A stretch of 64,000 nucleotides of DNA from JACDAN01 sp963827705 (GCA_963827705.1 CAWHBN010000002.1:34510-98509); one strand, 5' to 3'. Numbered from the stretch's first letter, positions 7,888-21,769 are shown. Numbers and translations: made by a program. Notes: generated from the sequence alone by a model not told the origin.

Positions 7888-8964
7888 ATGGCGCAAAAGG
7901 AAAAAGGACGCGAAGTTCTCTCGGCAGGGGCCGGCCTGGCGGCCGAGGTCGCGCTCGAGAGCGGAGGCCAGCTCGGCGAGATCACGGCGGTTCGCGCCCG
8001 CGGCTACTGGGAGCAGGTCTGGATCCGTTTCAGGAAGGACAAGGTCGCGATCGCGAGCGGCTTCGTCATCATCCTGCTGATCCTGGCCGCCTTCCCGGGC
8101 GCGCCGCTCGCCGAGAAGTGGCTCGGGCACGGGCCGAACGACATCTTCCCGACACCCGGCGTCGGCGTCGACATGAACCTCGTGCCGGTTGGTCCCAACA
8201 CGCACGCGACGAACTTCAACCCGGAGACCGGCCAGGAAGAGGCCGTCTACTTCCCGCTCGGGACCGCGGACACACTCGGCCGCGACGAGCTGCTGCGCCT
8301 CATGTACGGCGCGCGGGTCTCGCTGGAGGTCGCGATCGGAGCGACGTTCCTCTCGATGTTCATCGGGGTGCTCCTCGGCGCTACAGCCGGCTATTTCAGA
8401 GGCGCGATCGACTCGCTGATCTCCCGACTGACAGAGATCGTGATGGCGTTCCCGCTGCTGCTGTTCGTCATCGCGCTCGCTGCGACTGTCGGCGACCGCC
8501 TGCAGGACATCACCCTCGGGGGTGCCTTATCGCCCGGCGTGCTGATGCTCGTCCTCGTGGGCGGCGTCTTCGGCTGGTTCTATCCGGCCCGGATCATCCG
8601 CGCGCAGGTGCTGTCGCTCCGCGAGAAGGAGTTCATCGAGGCGGCGCAGATGGTCGGCTCGAGCGACTGGCGGATCATCCGGTCGCATCTGCTGCCCCAC
8701 CTGGTCGCGCCGATCATCGTCTACTCGACGCTGATCGTCGCCCAGTTCGTGCTCTTCGAGGCCGGTCTCTCGTTCCTCGGCGTGGGCATCGAGCTGCCGA
8801 CGGCGAGCTGGGGATCGCTGCTCTCGACGGCTCCCGACTTCTATCTCCAGCAACCGTGGCTGATGGTCTGGCCGGGTGCTGCCGTACTGATCACGACCCT
8901 CTCGTTCAACCTGCTCGGCGACGGGCTGAGGGATGCGTTCGATCCGCGGGGATCGGCCCACTGA
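7888..8964 (+). CDS. dppC: Peptide ABC transporter permease (DppC/OppC family)
   Basis: Inner-membrane permease of a type-5 binding-protein-dependent importer for di- or oligopeptides. The 358-residue protein has a cytosolic N terminus of about 45 residues, a first membrane helix, a periplasmic loop of about 85 residues and then the five-helix BPD_transp_1 core. The ATPase-contacting EAA loop is EFIEAAQMVGSSDWRIIRSH (about 250-269), followed by LLPHLVAP as in DppC. It lies between atpG and the binding-protein gene; its partner permease is at 10903 and the ATPases at 11932 and 13061. The order C-A-B-D-F is less usual than A-B-C-D-F. Confidence 0.88.
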   Translation: MAQKEKGREVLSAGAGLAAEVALESGGQLGEITAVRARGYWEQVWIRFRKDKVAIASGFVIILLILAAFPGAPLAEKWLGHGPNDIFPTPGVGVDMNLVPVGPNTHATNFNPETGQEEAVYFPLGTADTLGRDELLRLMYGARVSLEVAIGATFLSMFIGVLLGATAGYFRGAIDSLISRLTEIVMAFPLLLFVIALAATVGDRLQDITLGGALSPGVLMLVLVGGVFGWFYPARIIRAQVLSLREKEFIEAAQMVGSSDWRIIRSHLLPHLVAPIIVYSTLIVAQFVLFEAGLSFLGVGIELPTASWGSLLSTAPDFYLQQPWLMVWPGAAVLITTLSFNLLGDGLRDAFDPRGSAH

Positions 8965-9015
8965 TGCGGGCCAAGAAGATCTCTTAATCACCCGCTAACT
9001 AACTCTGATCGCCCT

Positions 9016-9045
9016 CGTCTGATGAGACGGGACACGTATGTGTCC
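9016..9045 (+). other. Two tandem small hairpins in the binding-protein leader
   Basis: In the 130-base gap between permease and binding-protein gene, CGTCT-GATG-AGACG (9016-9029) is followed directly by GGACAC-GTAT-GTGTCC (9030-9045). Stems are 5 and 6 bp with four-base loops. They could stabilise the 5' end of the abundant binding-protein mRNA or be a processing site. No T tract follows, so termination is unlikely. Confidence 0.4.
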
Positions 9046-9094
9046 TGAGTCGACGCGACCGCCTGTGTCGGCTCGAAACGCGGAAAGGAGTCTC

Positions 9095-10780
9095 ATGCAC
9101 AGACGACTCATGCTTTCGGTCGCGATGCTCCTGGTTGGTGCCGGGCTGCTGGCGGCGTCCGCTGTTGCGGGCACCTCAAGCAGCACTGCTCCCCAGGGCA
9201 AGCAGACCGGAGACGCAAGAGTCGGCGGCACGTTTAAGCACAGCCTGAGCGTCGACATCGACTATGTCGATCCGTCGCTCTGGTACTACGTGCCGTCGTG
9301 GACGATCGCGTACTCGACGTGCTCGATGCTCCTGAACTACCCGCACGCAGCGGCCCCTCGTGGGTCCCGCCTCGTGCCCGAGGTTGCTCAGGGGTTCCCG
9401 ACCATCTCGCGTAACGGTCTGATCTACACCTTCAAGCTGAAGAGGACGTACAAGCTCAGCAACGGGCAGCCGCTCAACGCGCGCAACTTCGCGTGGTCGA
9501 TCAACCGTGCGTTGCAGAAGCGGATGGCTTCTCCGGCTCAGCCGTTCATCGAGGACATCGCTGGTGCCTCGGCCGTCATCGACGGTCGTGCGCAGCGGGC
9601 CTCGGGCGTCACGACTCCGAATGCGTACACGCTTCGGATTCGGATGTCGAAGCGGGCTCCTGACCTGCTGTCTCGCCTCGCGATGCCGTTCTTCTGCGGT
9701 ATCCCGGCGAACATGCCGGTCAACCCGGACGGCGTCTCGGCCCCGGTTGTCGGGTCGGGCCCGTACTTCATCAAGGAGTGGACGAAGAACCGGCGCATCG
9801 TGCTGGCTCGGAACCCGCACTATCGCGGTCCCGCTCCGCACAACGTGAACGGCTTCACGATCGACATCGGGCTCCCGCTCGAGACGATCAAGCTGAACAT
9901 CGACCGCGGCGCCACCGACACGGGTGACATCCCGCCGGCAGCGCACGCGGACCTCGGTCGACGGTACGGCGTCAAGAAGGCGTCCCCGGGTCGCTACTTC
10001 GCGAACCCCGCGCCGACGATCCTGTACCTGGCGATGAACCACGAGCGGCGGCTCTTCGGGGCCCCGAGCGGCGGTCGGCATTCCACGGCCGGCAACGTTC
10101 GGCTCAAGAAGGCCGTGAACTTCGCCATCGACCGTCAGGCGATGCTCACGCAGCGTGGTGCCTACGCAGGCGTCACGAACGATCAGTACATGCCGCCGAG
10201 CATGCGCGGCTTCCGGAACGTCGCCATCTACCCGCGGCGGCCCAACCTGAGCCAGGCGAGGTCACTCTCGAATGGCGCACAGCGGGGCGGGGACGGCACG
10301 TTCTACTGCTCGAACCGGGCTCCGGCTCCGGCGACGTGTCAGATCGTCCAGGCGAACCTGCGGAACATCGGCTTGAACATGGACATCAAGCTGTTCCCGC
10401 GGGCTACGCAGTTCGAGCTCACGGGACGGCGTGGTGAGCCGTTCGACCTGACCCTCGAGGGTTGGCACATGGACTACTTCGATCCGTACGACTTCATCTT
10501 CCTCGTCGACGGAACGACGATCCGGCCTGCCAACAACGTCAACTTCTCGTACTTCAACTCGGCTGCCTTCAACAAGAAGATCGCCCGGGCGAAGACGCTG
10601 GTTGGCGTGCCGCGCTATCGCGCGTTCTCGAACCTCGATCAGGACCTCGTTCGCAACGGTGCGCCGCTCGCGACGTACTCGAGCCCGAACGATCGTCACT
10701 ACGTCTCCTCGCGCGTCGGGTGCTACCACTACCACCCGGTGTTCACGTGGGACTACGGCGCTCTCTGCCTCAACAGCTAG
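9095..10780 (+). CDS. Extracellular peptide-binding protein (SBP family 5)
   Basis: Solute-binding lipoprotein-type or secreted receptor of the peptide importer; 561 residues, normal for DppA/OppA. A signal peptide is clear: MHRRLMLSV, a hydrophobic core, and AVAG around residues 24-27; no lipobox Cys is evident. The mature part shows family-5 features such as GGTFKHSLSVDIDYVDPS at the start, KLKRTYKLSNGQPLNARNFAWSINR near 115-140, and GSGPYFIKEW. ATG 9095 is selected over an in-frame ATG at 9038 because AAAGGAG lies 4 bases upstream and the signal peptide starts there. Codon use includes more T-ending codons than neighbours, possibly from high expression or separate history. An intrinsic terminator follows. 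Confidence 0.9.
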   Translation: MHRRLMLSVAMLLVGAGLLAASAVAGTSSSTAPQGKQTGDARVGGTFKHSLSVDIDYVDPSLWYYVPSWTIAYSTCSMLLNYPHAAAPRGSRLVPEVAQGFPTISRNGLIYTFKLKRTYKLSNGQPLNARNFAWSINRALQKRMASPAQPFIEDIAGASAVIDGRAQRASGVTTPNAYTLRIRMSKRAPDLLSRLAMPFFCGIPANMPVNPDGVSAPVVGSGPYFIKEWTKNRRIVLARNPHYRGPAPHNVNGFTIDIGLPLETIKLNIDRGATDTGDIPPAAHADLGRRYGVKKASPGRYFANPAPTILYLAMNHERRLFGAPSGGRHSTAGNVRLKKAVNFAIDRQAMLTQRGAYAGVTNDQYMPPSMRGFRNVAIYPRRPNLSQARSLSNGAQRGGDGTFYCSNRAPAPATCQIVQANLRNIGLNMDIKLFPRATQFELTGRRGEPFDLTLEGWHMDYFDPYDFIFLVDGTTIRPANNVNFSYFNSAAFNKKIARAKTLVGVPRYRAFSNLDQDLVRNGAPLATYSSPNDRHYVSSRVGCYHYHPVFTWDYGALCLNS

Positions 10781-10795
10781 ATCGCGTCTGAACGG

Positions 10796-10833
10796 AAAGG
10801 GCGCCGGCTTCGGTCGGCGCCCTTTCATTTCTT
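10796..10833 (+). terminator. Intrinsic terminator after the binding-protein gene
   Basis: AAAGGGCGCCG (10796-10806) and CGGCGCCCTTT (10815-10825) form a perfect 11-bp stem with an 8-base loop containing TTCG, followed by TTTCATTTCTT. It lies 15 bases past the binding-protein stop and before the second permease. Partial termination here would give more binding protein than membrane components, a common arrangement. Confidence 0.88.
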
Positions 10834-10902
10834 CATCGAGCGCACACGAAGCACCAGCGGTAAGCTTGTGACCCCTCCTCACCAGACCCAGGAGCGGCGC
10901 GA

Positions 10903-11898
10903 ATGTACAGGTACCTGATCCGACGACTCTTGTGGGCGGGCGTGCTCTTCCTCTCCGTCACAGTCGTCTCGTACATCATCTTCTTCCTCGTACCGGCCGA
11001 GCCGGCGCGCCTGATCGCGGGGCCGCAGGCGCCGCCCGACCAGGTCGAGCGCGTCCGCAAGCAGATGGGCCTCGACGACCCGGTGGTCGTCCAGTACGGA
11101 CGCTTCCTCGGCGGCATGATGCCGGTCAGCTTCGACGGCGGGTTCCACCTCAAGGCGCCCTCGCTCGGCCGCTCCTACGCGACGCGCCAGCCGGTCACCG
11201 AGATCATCAAGGACGCCGCGCCAGTCACGGCCTCACTCGTTTTCGGCGGCGCGATTCTCTGGATGCTGATCGCGGTGCCGATCGGAATCCTCTCGGCCCT
11301 GCGTCCGCGATCGCTGTTAGACCGGTCGGCGATGGTGTTCGTCCTGATCGGGATCTCCGCGCATCCCGTCTGGATCGGCCTGATCCTCATCTACTTCGTC
11401 GGGTACAAGGCGGGGTTGACGCCGCTCGGGGGCTACTGCGACATGATCAACCCGTCGACCGACTGCGGTGGACCGGTCGAGTGGGCCCACTCGCTCATCC
11501 TTCCGTGGATCACGTTCGCGATCCTCTTCGCGGCGCTCTACGTCCGAATGATTCGCGCGAACGTCCTGGAAGCAATGAACGAGGACTACGTGCGCACGGC
11601 CCGTGCGAAGGGCGCGCCCGAGTGGCTCGTCATGCGCTCGCACGTCCTGCGGAACGCGATGCTGCCGGTGGTGACCATGCTCGGCATGGACATCGGCGTG
11701 GCGCTGGGAGGGGCGATCTTCACCGAAGCGGTTTTCGGCCTGCCTGGGCTCGGCCGCAGCGCGCTCCAGGCGCTCGAGGGCTTCGACCTCCCGGCGGTGA
11801 TGGGAATCGTCGTGTTCGCGACCATTTGCGTGATCGTCTTCAACCTGTTCGTCGACCTGCTGTACGCAGTCATCGATCCGCGCATTAGGCTCTCGTAG
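10903..11898 (+). CDS. dppB: Peptide ABC transporter permease (DppB/OppB family)
   Basis: Second permease of the peptide importer, 331 residues with six membrane helices. The N terminus MYRYLIRRLLWAGVLFLSVT is typical of DppB, followed by a loop with the QMGLDDPVVVQYGRFL pattern seen in this family, and the EAA loop EDYVRTARAKGAPEWLVMRS near residues 227-246. The C terminus ends in DLLYAVIDPRIRLS, as expected for DppB. ATG 10903 lies 70 bases after the terminator; a weak GGAGCGG is the ribosome site. Confidence 0.92.
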   Translation: MYRYLIRRLLWAGVLFLSVTVVSYIIFFLVPAEPARLIAGPQAPPDQVERVRKQMGLDDPVVVQYGRFLGGMMPVSFDGGFHLKAPSLGRSYATRQPVTEIIKDAAPVTASLVFGGAILWMLIAVPIGILSALRPRSLLDRSAMVFVLIGISAHPVWIGLILIYFVGYKAGLTPLGGYCDMINPSTDCGGPVEWAHSLILPWITFAILFAALYVRMIRANVLEAMNEDYVRTARAKGAPEWLVMRSHVLRNAMLPVVTMLGMDIGVALGGAIFTEAVFGLPGLGRSALQALEGFDLPAVMGIVVFATICVIVFNLFVDLLYAVIDPRIRLS

Positions 11899-11931
11899 CC
11901 CATGCACGAGGCGACCCAGGAGACTCGGTAG

Positions 11932-12954
11932 ATGGCCCTGCTCGAGGTCAACGATCTCAAGACGTACTTCCGCACCGACGACGGCATCGTCAAGGCCGTG
12001 GACGGCGTCAACTTCACGGTCGAGAAGGGAAAGACGCTCGGGATCGTCGGCGAGTCGGGCTGCGGGAAGAGCGTCACCTGCCTGACGATGATGGGGCTGA
12101 ACAACCGCCGGAACACGATCACGAGCGGCGAGGCGATCTTCAAGGGCCAGGACCTCATCACCATGAAGCCGAGCAAGCTCCGGGACATCCGCGGCAACGA
12201 CATCGCGATGATCTTCCAGGACCCGATGACCTCGCTGAACCCGGTCCACACGATCGGCCGCCAGCTCGTCGAAGCGATTCAGCTCCACCGCGACGTCACG
12301 ACCAAGGCCGCAAAGGCACGTGCGCTCGAGCTCCTCAACGCCGTCGGGATCCCGCGTGCGGATCGGCGGTTCGGCGACTACCCCCACCAGTTCTCGGGCG
12401 GCATGCGCCAACGCGTGATGATCGCGATGGCGCTCATCAACGACCCGGACCTCCTGATCGCCGACGAGCCGACCACGGCGCTCGACGTCACCACCCAGGC
12501 GCAGATCCTCGAGCTGATGAACCGGCTCCAGCGCGAGTTCGGGAGCGCGATCATTCTCGTCACTCACGACCTCGGCGTCGTCGCGGAAACGGCGGACGAC
12601 GTCGTCGTCATGTACGCGGCGCGGGTCGTCGAGAATGCGCCGGTCGAGAACCTCTTCAACCGGCCGCACATGCCATACACGTGGGGACTGCTCGGATCGC
12701 TACCGCGGCTCGACGCCGACACGGAGCGGCTGACACAGATCCCGGGGCAGCCGCCCTCGCTGCTGAACCCGCCGCGCGGCTGCCGGTTCCACCCGCGTTG
12801 CCCGTACGTCATGAGCGTCTGCAAGGAGAAGGAGCCGGAGCTGCGGCCGATCAGCAACGACCCGACGCACCTCCAAGCCTGCCACCTCGACGAACAGACG
12901 AAGGACCGGGAGGCGGCGAAGCTCCTCGCGGGCACGATGGCGGAGGCCAGCTAG
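11932..12954 (+). CDS. dppD: Peptide ABC transporter ATP-binding protein (DppD family)
   Basis: Cytosolic ATPase driving peptide import. 340 residues with Walker A GESGCGKS near residue 38, Q-loop in IFQDPMTSLNP, signature FSGGMRQR, Walker B LLIADEPTTALD and switch His in ILVTHDLGVV. The C-terminal oligopeptide-transporter extension is present, including the Cys-rich CRFHPRCPYVMSVC segment that binds an iron-sulfur cluster in related proteins. It follows dppB by 33 bases and precedes the DppF-type partner, with which it should form a heterodimer. Confidence 0.93.
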   Translation: MALLEVNDLKTYFRTDDGIVKAVDGVNFTVEKGKTLGIVGESGCGKSVTCLTMMGLNNRRNTITSGEAIFKGQDLITMKPSKLRDIRGNDIAMIFQDPMTSLNPVHTIGRQLVEAIQLHRDVTTKAAKARALELLNAVGIPRADRRFGDYPHQFSGGMRQRVMIAMALINDPDLLIADEPTTALDVTTQAQILELMNRLQREFGSAIILVTHDLGVVAETADDVVVMYAARVVENAPVENLFNRPHMPYTWGLLGSLPRLDADTERLTQIPGQPPSLLNPPRGCRFHPRCPYVMSVCKEKEPELRPISNDPTHLQACHLDEQTKDREAAKLLAGTMAEAS

Positions 12955-13060
12955 GAGTGGCAGCCTCGTCTCCACGAACGACCGGGGCCGGATTACGAGC
13001 GGCGACGAGCTACTCGTCCTCGAGGATCTGAAGAAGCACTTCCCGGTCACGCGGGGCATC

Positions 13061-14074
13061 GTGTTCCAGAAGCAGGTCGCGTCGGTCAAGGCGGTCGACG
13101 GAGTCTCCTTCACCGTGCGCTCGGGCGAGACCCTCGGCGTCGTCGGCGAGTCGGGTTGCGGCAAGTCGACGATGGCGCGCTGCATCATGCGGCTGCTCGA
13201 TCCGACGGGTGGGAAGGTCATCTTCGACGGACGGGACATCACGAACCTGTCGCGCGCCGACATGCGGCCGATCCGCCGCGAGCTGATGATGATCTTCCAG
13301 GACCCGTTCGCGTCGCTGAATGCGCGGAAGCGGGTCGGCTTCATCATCGCGGAGGCCCTCGAGGTGCACAAGATGGGCACCGCCAAAGAGAACAAGCGCC
13401 GCGTGCAGGAGCTGCTCGAGGTCGTCGGACTGAACCCGGAGCACTACAACCGCTTCCCGCACGAGTTCTCGGGCGGGCAGCGCCAGCGGATCGGCGTCGC
13501 CCGGGCGCTCGCGGTCAACCCGAAGCTGATCGTGTGCGACGAGCCGGTGTCGGCCCTCGACGTGTCCGTGCAGGCGCAGATCCTGAACCTGCTGAAGGAC
13601 CTCCAGGATCAGTTCGGCCTCACCTACATCTTCATCGCGCACGACCTGAACGTCGTCCGTCACATCTCCGACCGGGTGCTCGTGATGTATCTCGGGAAGG
13701 TGGCGGAGACTGCGGATCGCGACAAGCTCTACACCGAGCCGAAGCATCCGTACACGGGGGCGCTCCTGTCGGCCGTGCCGATCCCGAATCCGGCACAAGG
13801 CCGGGCGCGCAAGCCGATCGTGCTCCAGGGCGACGTTCCGAGCCCGCTCAACCCGCCGTCCGCGTGCAACTTCCACCCGCGCTGCCCGCGGTTCCAGGAA
13901 GGCCACTGCGACGTCGAGGACCCGCCGCTGTACCCGTTCGGTGAGGGCCATGTCGCGGCGTGCCACTACCCGCTCGAGGGCTGGCCGCTGACCGAGGAAG
14001 AGATGCGGCGGCCGAGTGGGCGGGCCGCGCCGGCTCCGGCCGAGCAGTCGGCCGAGCCGACGCCGACTACCTAG
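13061..14074 (+). CDS. dppF: Peptide ABC transporter ATP-binding protein (DppF family), start uncertain
   Basis: Second ATPase of the importer. Walker A GESGCGKS, Q-loop IFQDPFASLNARKR, signature FSGGQRQR, Walker B LIVCDEPVSALD and the C-terminal CNFHPRCPRFQEGHC motif are all present. Family homology (LLVLEDLKKHFPVTRGIVFQ) begins about 17 residues before GTG 13061 in the same frame, yet that frame has no start codon back to the end of dppD. A GTG at 12957 just past the dppD stop is one frame out. A one-base error between 12957 and 13010 would restore a gene starting at 12957. The listed start is therefore only the first usable codon in the sequence as given. Confidence 0.88.
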   Translation: MFQKQVASVKAVDGVSFTVRSGETLGVVGESGCGKSTMARCIMRLLDPTGGKVIFDGRDITNLSRADMRPIRRELMMIFQDPFASLNARKRVGFIIAEALEVHKMGTAKENKRRVQELLEVVGLNPEHYNRFPHEFSGGQRQRIGVARALAVNPKLIVCDEPVSALDVSVQAQILNLLKDLQDQFGLTYIFIAHDLNVVRHISDRVLVMYLGKVAETADRDKLYTEPKHPYTGALLSAVPIPNPAQGRARKPIVLQGDVPSPLNPPSACNFHPRCPRFQEGHCDVEDPPLYPFGEGHVAACHYPLEGWPLTEEEMRRPSGRAAPAPAEQSAEPTPTT

Positions 14075-14081
14075 GCAACAC

Positions 14082-14441
14082 GTGTGGGTCGCGGCGCTCA
14101 GCCGCCTCGCCGGGCTCTTCCTGCTGGCCGCGGCGGTGACGCTCGCGGGTGCGCTCGTGTTCGGGATTGCCCTTGGCGCCGACGCTGCGCGGTCGATCTC
14201 GGTCGGCTTCTACCTGACCGGATCGTTCCTGCTCGTGGCCGGCTTCTTCGTCGGGAACCGCGGGCCGGTGCGCTTTCGCCGGGACAAAGAGGCGCCGCTC
14301 TTCTGGGGCTCACGATTCGTGCGCTGGGCGTCACCGTCGGAACGCGACGAGAACATCAACCTCTCGGCAGTCTTCTTCGTCCTCGGATTCGTGCTCATTC
14401 TCGTCGGCATCGCTGCCGACAATCGTTACGACCTGGTTTGA
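14082..14441 (+). CDS. Small three-helix membrane protein of unknown function
   Basis: A 119-residue protein starting at GTG 14082, eight bases after dppF. It has hydrophobic segments at about residues 6-29, 37-56 and 95-114, separated by a basic loop containing RFRRDKEAP and a SERDENIN stretch. No enzymatic motif is visible and I do not recognise the family. Proximity to dppF suggests cotranscription with the transporter, but a role in transport is not shown. Confidence 0.65.
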   Translation: MWVAALSRLAGLFLLAAAVTLAGALVFGIALGADAARSISVGFYLTGSFLLVAGFFVGNRGPVRFRRDKEAPLFWGSRFVRWASPSERDENINLSAVFFVLGFVLILVGIAADNRYDLV

Positions 14442-14511
14442 ATCTCGGATGGCGGTCAGCCGCCGGGCTAACTATGTTTTGGATGCTCCGTCATAAAAGG
14501 ACGTGCGACTG

Positions 14512-14967
14512 GTGAAACCGATGACGAAACAATGTGAGCGCGCCCGCGAGTCCGCCTCGCTGCGACTCGACGGCGAGCTCTCTGAGTTCGAGCAGGCGCT
14601 CCTGGGTGCGCACCTCGCGCGCTGCGAACCGTGCCGGTCGTTCGCGCACGAGCTCGAATCGCTGACGGATCACATGCGCTCCACGCCGTTCGCCCGGCTC
14701 GAGCAGCCCGTGTCGCTGCCCGCGCGCCGGAGGCTGGTGTCCCGGCGCCCGGTCGAGATCGCGGCAGCCGCGGCACTCATGCTCACGACGCTCGGCGTCG
14801 CCGGTGCCCTCCGGACGGTCGAGACGAACAACCCGACGCTCAGCTTCGGCGCGCCGGGCGTCTCCAACACGCTCGAAAGCCGCGAGTTCAGCGACATCCG
14901 CCGCGAGATGCTCCGGCCGCCCGCCCGGCAGATTTCGCCTGGCGGCCTCAACCTCCCGATTACCTAG
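14512..14967 (+). CDS. Anti-sigma-factor-like zinc-finger membrane protein
   Basis: 151 residues. The N terminus carries a zf-HC2 motif: a Cys near residue 7 (KQCERARE), then H-x3-C-x2-C in HLARCEPC, the zinc-binding pattern of ZAS-type anti-sigma factors that hold ECF sigma factors inactive. A single hydrophobic helix (about 83-102) follows, then a roughly 50-residue outer region. No sigma-factor gene adjoins it in this window, which is unusual because such pairs are normally adjacent. Three in-frame starts exist (GTG 14503, GTG 14512, ATG 14521); GTG 14512 has the best spacing from AAAAGGA. It may respond to an envelope signal. Confidence 0.75.
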   Translation: MKPMTKQCERARESASLRLDGELSEFEQALLGAHLARCEPCRSFAHELESLTDHMRSTPFARLEQPVSLPARRRLVSRRPVEIAAAAALMLTTLGVAGALRTVETNNPTLSFGAPGVSNTLESREFSDIRREMLRPPARQISPGGLNLPIT

Positions 14968-15174
14968 GAGCAGACCGGTACGGTTGAGGCGTGTACGCCT
15001 CGCCAGTCTCCTCCTACGTCTGAGCGCTCGACCATGCCGCCAGGTTGGCGGACGCGTCAGAGCGGCACCGTTTTCTGGCCTCGGAGCAGGAACGCTCCGA
15101 TAGACTTTCGAGCGGCAGGCGCCCGGCCAGATGGCGCCGCCCATTTCTACTTCGACTGAGGATGCGGGAGGCTC

Positions 15175-16661
<1,487 letters not shown>

Positions 16662-16662
<1 letters not shown>

Positions 16663-17129
16663 TGTCAACAGAGGGACGCCACACATTCGACCTCTCGCTC
16701 GTCACGCCCGACGGGGCGGCATTCGAGGGTGAGGTCGAGATGCTCATCGTCCCGGGTCAGGACGGCGAGATCGGCATCCTCGCCCGGCACGCGCCGCTCG
16801 TGGCGACGCTGAAGGCGGGCGGCACCCGCGTGCACATCCGGCGGGACGAGGAGATCCGCGAGTTCGCGACCGGCCCGGGCTTCTTCAAGGTCGAGCAGGA
16901 CCGTGCGCTCGCGCTCGTCGACGATGCCGTCGACTCGCGGGAGATCGACCCCGAGCGGGCGCGCCAGCAGCTCGACGAGGCCAACGCCGAGCTCGAGGCG
17001 ATCGAGCGCGGCGAGTCGCAGGCGGACCGCTGGCAGGTCGAGCAGCGGATCCGCCACGCCGAGAACCAGCTCGAGGTCTACTCGGGCGGCGGGGGCGGAC
17101 GCATCCGCACGATCGCGCCGCCCGGCTAG
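16662..17129 (+). CDS. atpC: F0F1 ATP synthase subunit epsilon
   Basis: Regulatory subunit of the F1 rotor, 155 residues. The N-terminal beta-sandwich is clear (FDLSLVTPDGAAFEGEVEML, VPGQDGEIGILARHAPL), followed by the two-helix C-terminal domain that can inhibit ATPase activity. The end is a Gly-rich GGGGGR stretch. The GTG start shares a base with the atpD stop (TAGTG), so the two are translationally coupled. It converges with the next gene, overlapping by four bases. Confidence 0.93.
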
Positions 17130-17755
17130 CGCACGCGGTACGTCAGATGCGCGACGTGCGGTGACCCGACCGCGTGTACGAGCTCGAGCGTGCCCGGGTC
17201 GGCGGACTCGAACAGCCGCACGCCGCCGCCGAGCACCTGCGGGGCCACGTGGACGTGCAGCTCGTCGAGCAGCCCGGCGTTGAGCGCCTGCTGGGCGACG
17301 CTCCCACCGCCGCTGAGCTGGACGTCCCGGTCGCCGGCCGCTTCGCGTGCCTGCCGGATCGCCTCCTCGACCCCATCCACGAACGTGTACGTCGTCGTTC
17401 CGAGGACGAGCGGCTCGCGGGCGTGATGCGTCACGACGTAGACCGGGCCGTCGAAGGGCGGGTCGTCGCCCCACCAGCCGTTCGCCTTCGGGTCGTCCTC
17501 CCACGGGCCCGAGCCGCTGCTGAACATGCGCCGGCCCATGACGAACGCACCGGTCCGCTCGTTCGTCTCGCGGACGAGCTCGGCGTCGGCGTTCGTCTCT
17601 CCGCCCTCGAGCCCATGCTGCTGCCGCCAGCTCTCGAGGCCGACGATCCAGTCGTGTAGCTGCTCGCCGCCCTCGCCGAGCGGCTCTTCGAGCGTCTGAT
17701 TCGGCCCGGCGACGAAGCCGTCGAGCGACATCGTGATGTTGAGAAAAGTTGTCAT
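17126..17755 (-). CDS. Dihydrofolate reductase / RibD C-terminal family protein
   Basis: 209 residues of the DHFR-like fold found in RibD C-terminal domains and many actinobacterial stand-alone oxidoreductases. Visible features: N-terminal MTTFLNITMSLDGFVAGP, the GAFVMGRRMFSSG segment that corresponds to the cofactor-contacting region, VYVVTHH, and the NADPH-binding GGGSVAQQALNAGLLDELH motif near residue 148. Likely an NADPH-dependent reductase of unknown substrate; not a folate-pathway DHFR. It is transcribed against atpC and overlaps its end. Confidence 0.82.
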   Translation of the reverse strand: MTTFLNITMSLDGFVAGPNQTLEEPLGEGGEQLHDWIVGLESWRQQHGLEGGETNADAELVRETNERTGAFVMGRRMFSSGSGPWEDDPKANGWWGDDPPFDGPVYVVTHHAREPLVLGTTTYTFVDGVEEAIRQAREAAGDRDVQLSGGGSVAQQALNAGLLDELHVHVAPQVLGGGVRLFESADPGTLELVHAVGSPHVAHLTYRVR

Positions 17756-17847
17756 GTCCTTAGAGACCGTCGAAGGCGCAGGAAATCATCGTAGGATGAA
17801 TGGGCGCCGAAGGAGTAACCGGTCCGCGGGCAGGGCTGAGCCCACCT

Positions 17848-18020
17848 CCTGACGTTGCAGCACCCACATCCCGGCCAACCTGCCGCTCCAGCGACGGGAC
17901 TACGTCTCCGTGGCCGAGGCGCTCGTCGAGGGCGGCGCGACGCTCCATCCGCGTTATCTCGACGGCGCGGCGGGGCCGCTGCTCGAGTGGCTAGAGTTAC
18001 GAGTCCCCGGAGAGCTTTGA
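17848..18020 (+). pseudogene. Possible gene remnant between the reductase and metH
   Basis: An open stretch after TGA 17845-17847 has protein-like codon use: residues such as RRDYVSVAEALVEGGATLHP and the following PRYLDGAAGPLLEWLE resemble the end of an ankyrin-type repeat protein. It has no start codon and ends at TGA 18018-18020. I see it as a possible truncated remnant. Alternatively it is chance coding potential in GC-rich DNA. The rest of 17756-17847 shows nothing definite. Confidence 0.3.
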
Positions 18021-18050
18021 ACGGCAGCTTGGCGACCGGGTTACCAAACG

Positions 18051-18105
18051 CCTAAAGAGCCTGCGGAGCCTCCGCTCCCGCACTCTTTAGGACGGGAGCG
18101 TTTTT
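18051..18105 (+). promoter_or_regulatory. Structured leader masking the metH ribosome-binding site
   Basis: Two crossing helices precede the GTG start of metH. Helix A: CCTAAAGAG (18051-18059) with CTCTTTAGG (18083-18091), 9 bp perfect. Helix B: CGCTCCCG (18073-18080) with CGGGAGCG (18093-18100), 8 bp perfect, followed by TTTTT (18101-18105) and GTG at 18106. Helix B's 5' arm lies in the loop of A, so they form a pseudoknot or switch partly. GGGAG in helix B is the only Shine-Dalgarno for metH, and B plus T5 also resembles an intrinsic terminator. A small GCGGA-GCC-TCCGC hairpin sits between. It does not match SAM-I, SAM-IV, SAH or cobalamin consensus by eye. Confidence 0.6.
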
Positions 18106-21723
<3,618 letters not shown>

Positions 21724-21769
21724 GCTATCCTCCTCGGGAGGCGCCCGTGAGGGCGTCTGTCGCATTCTT

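Noticed and set aside
17775..17870. Glycine- or SAH-riboswitch-like strings (GCCGAAGGAG, GTTGCAGCACC) upstream of metH
   Set aside because: Only short pieces match; the rest of each consensus, including the paired stems and downstream boxes, is absent, and the pieces overlap coding-like sequence.
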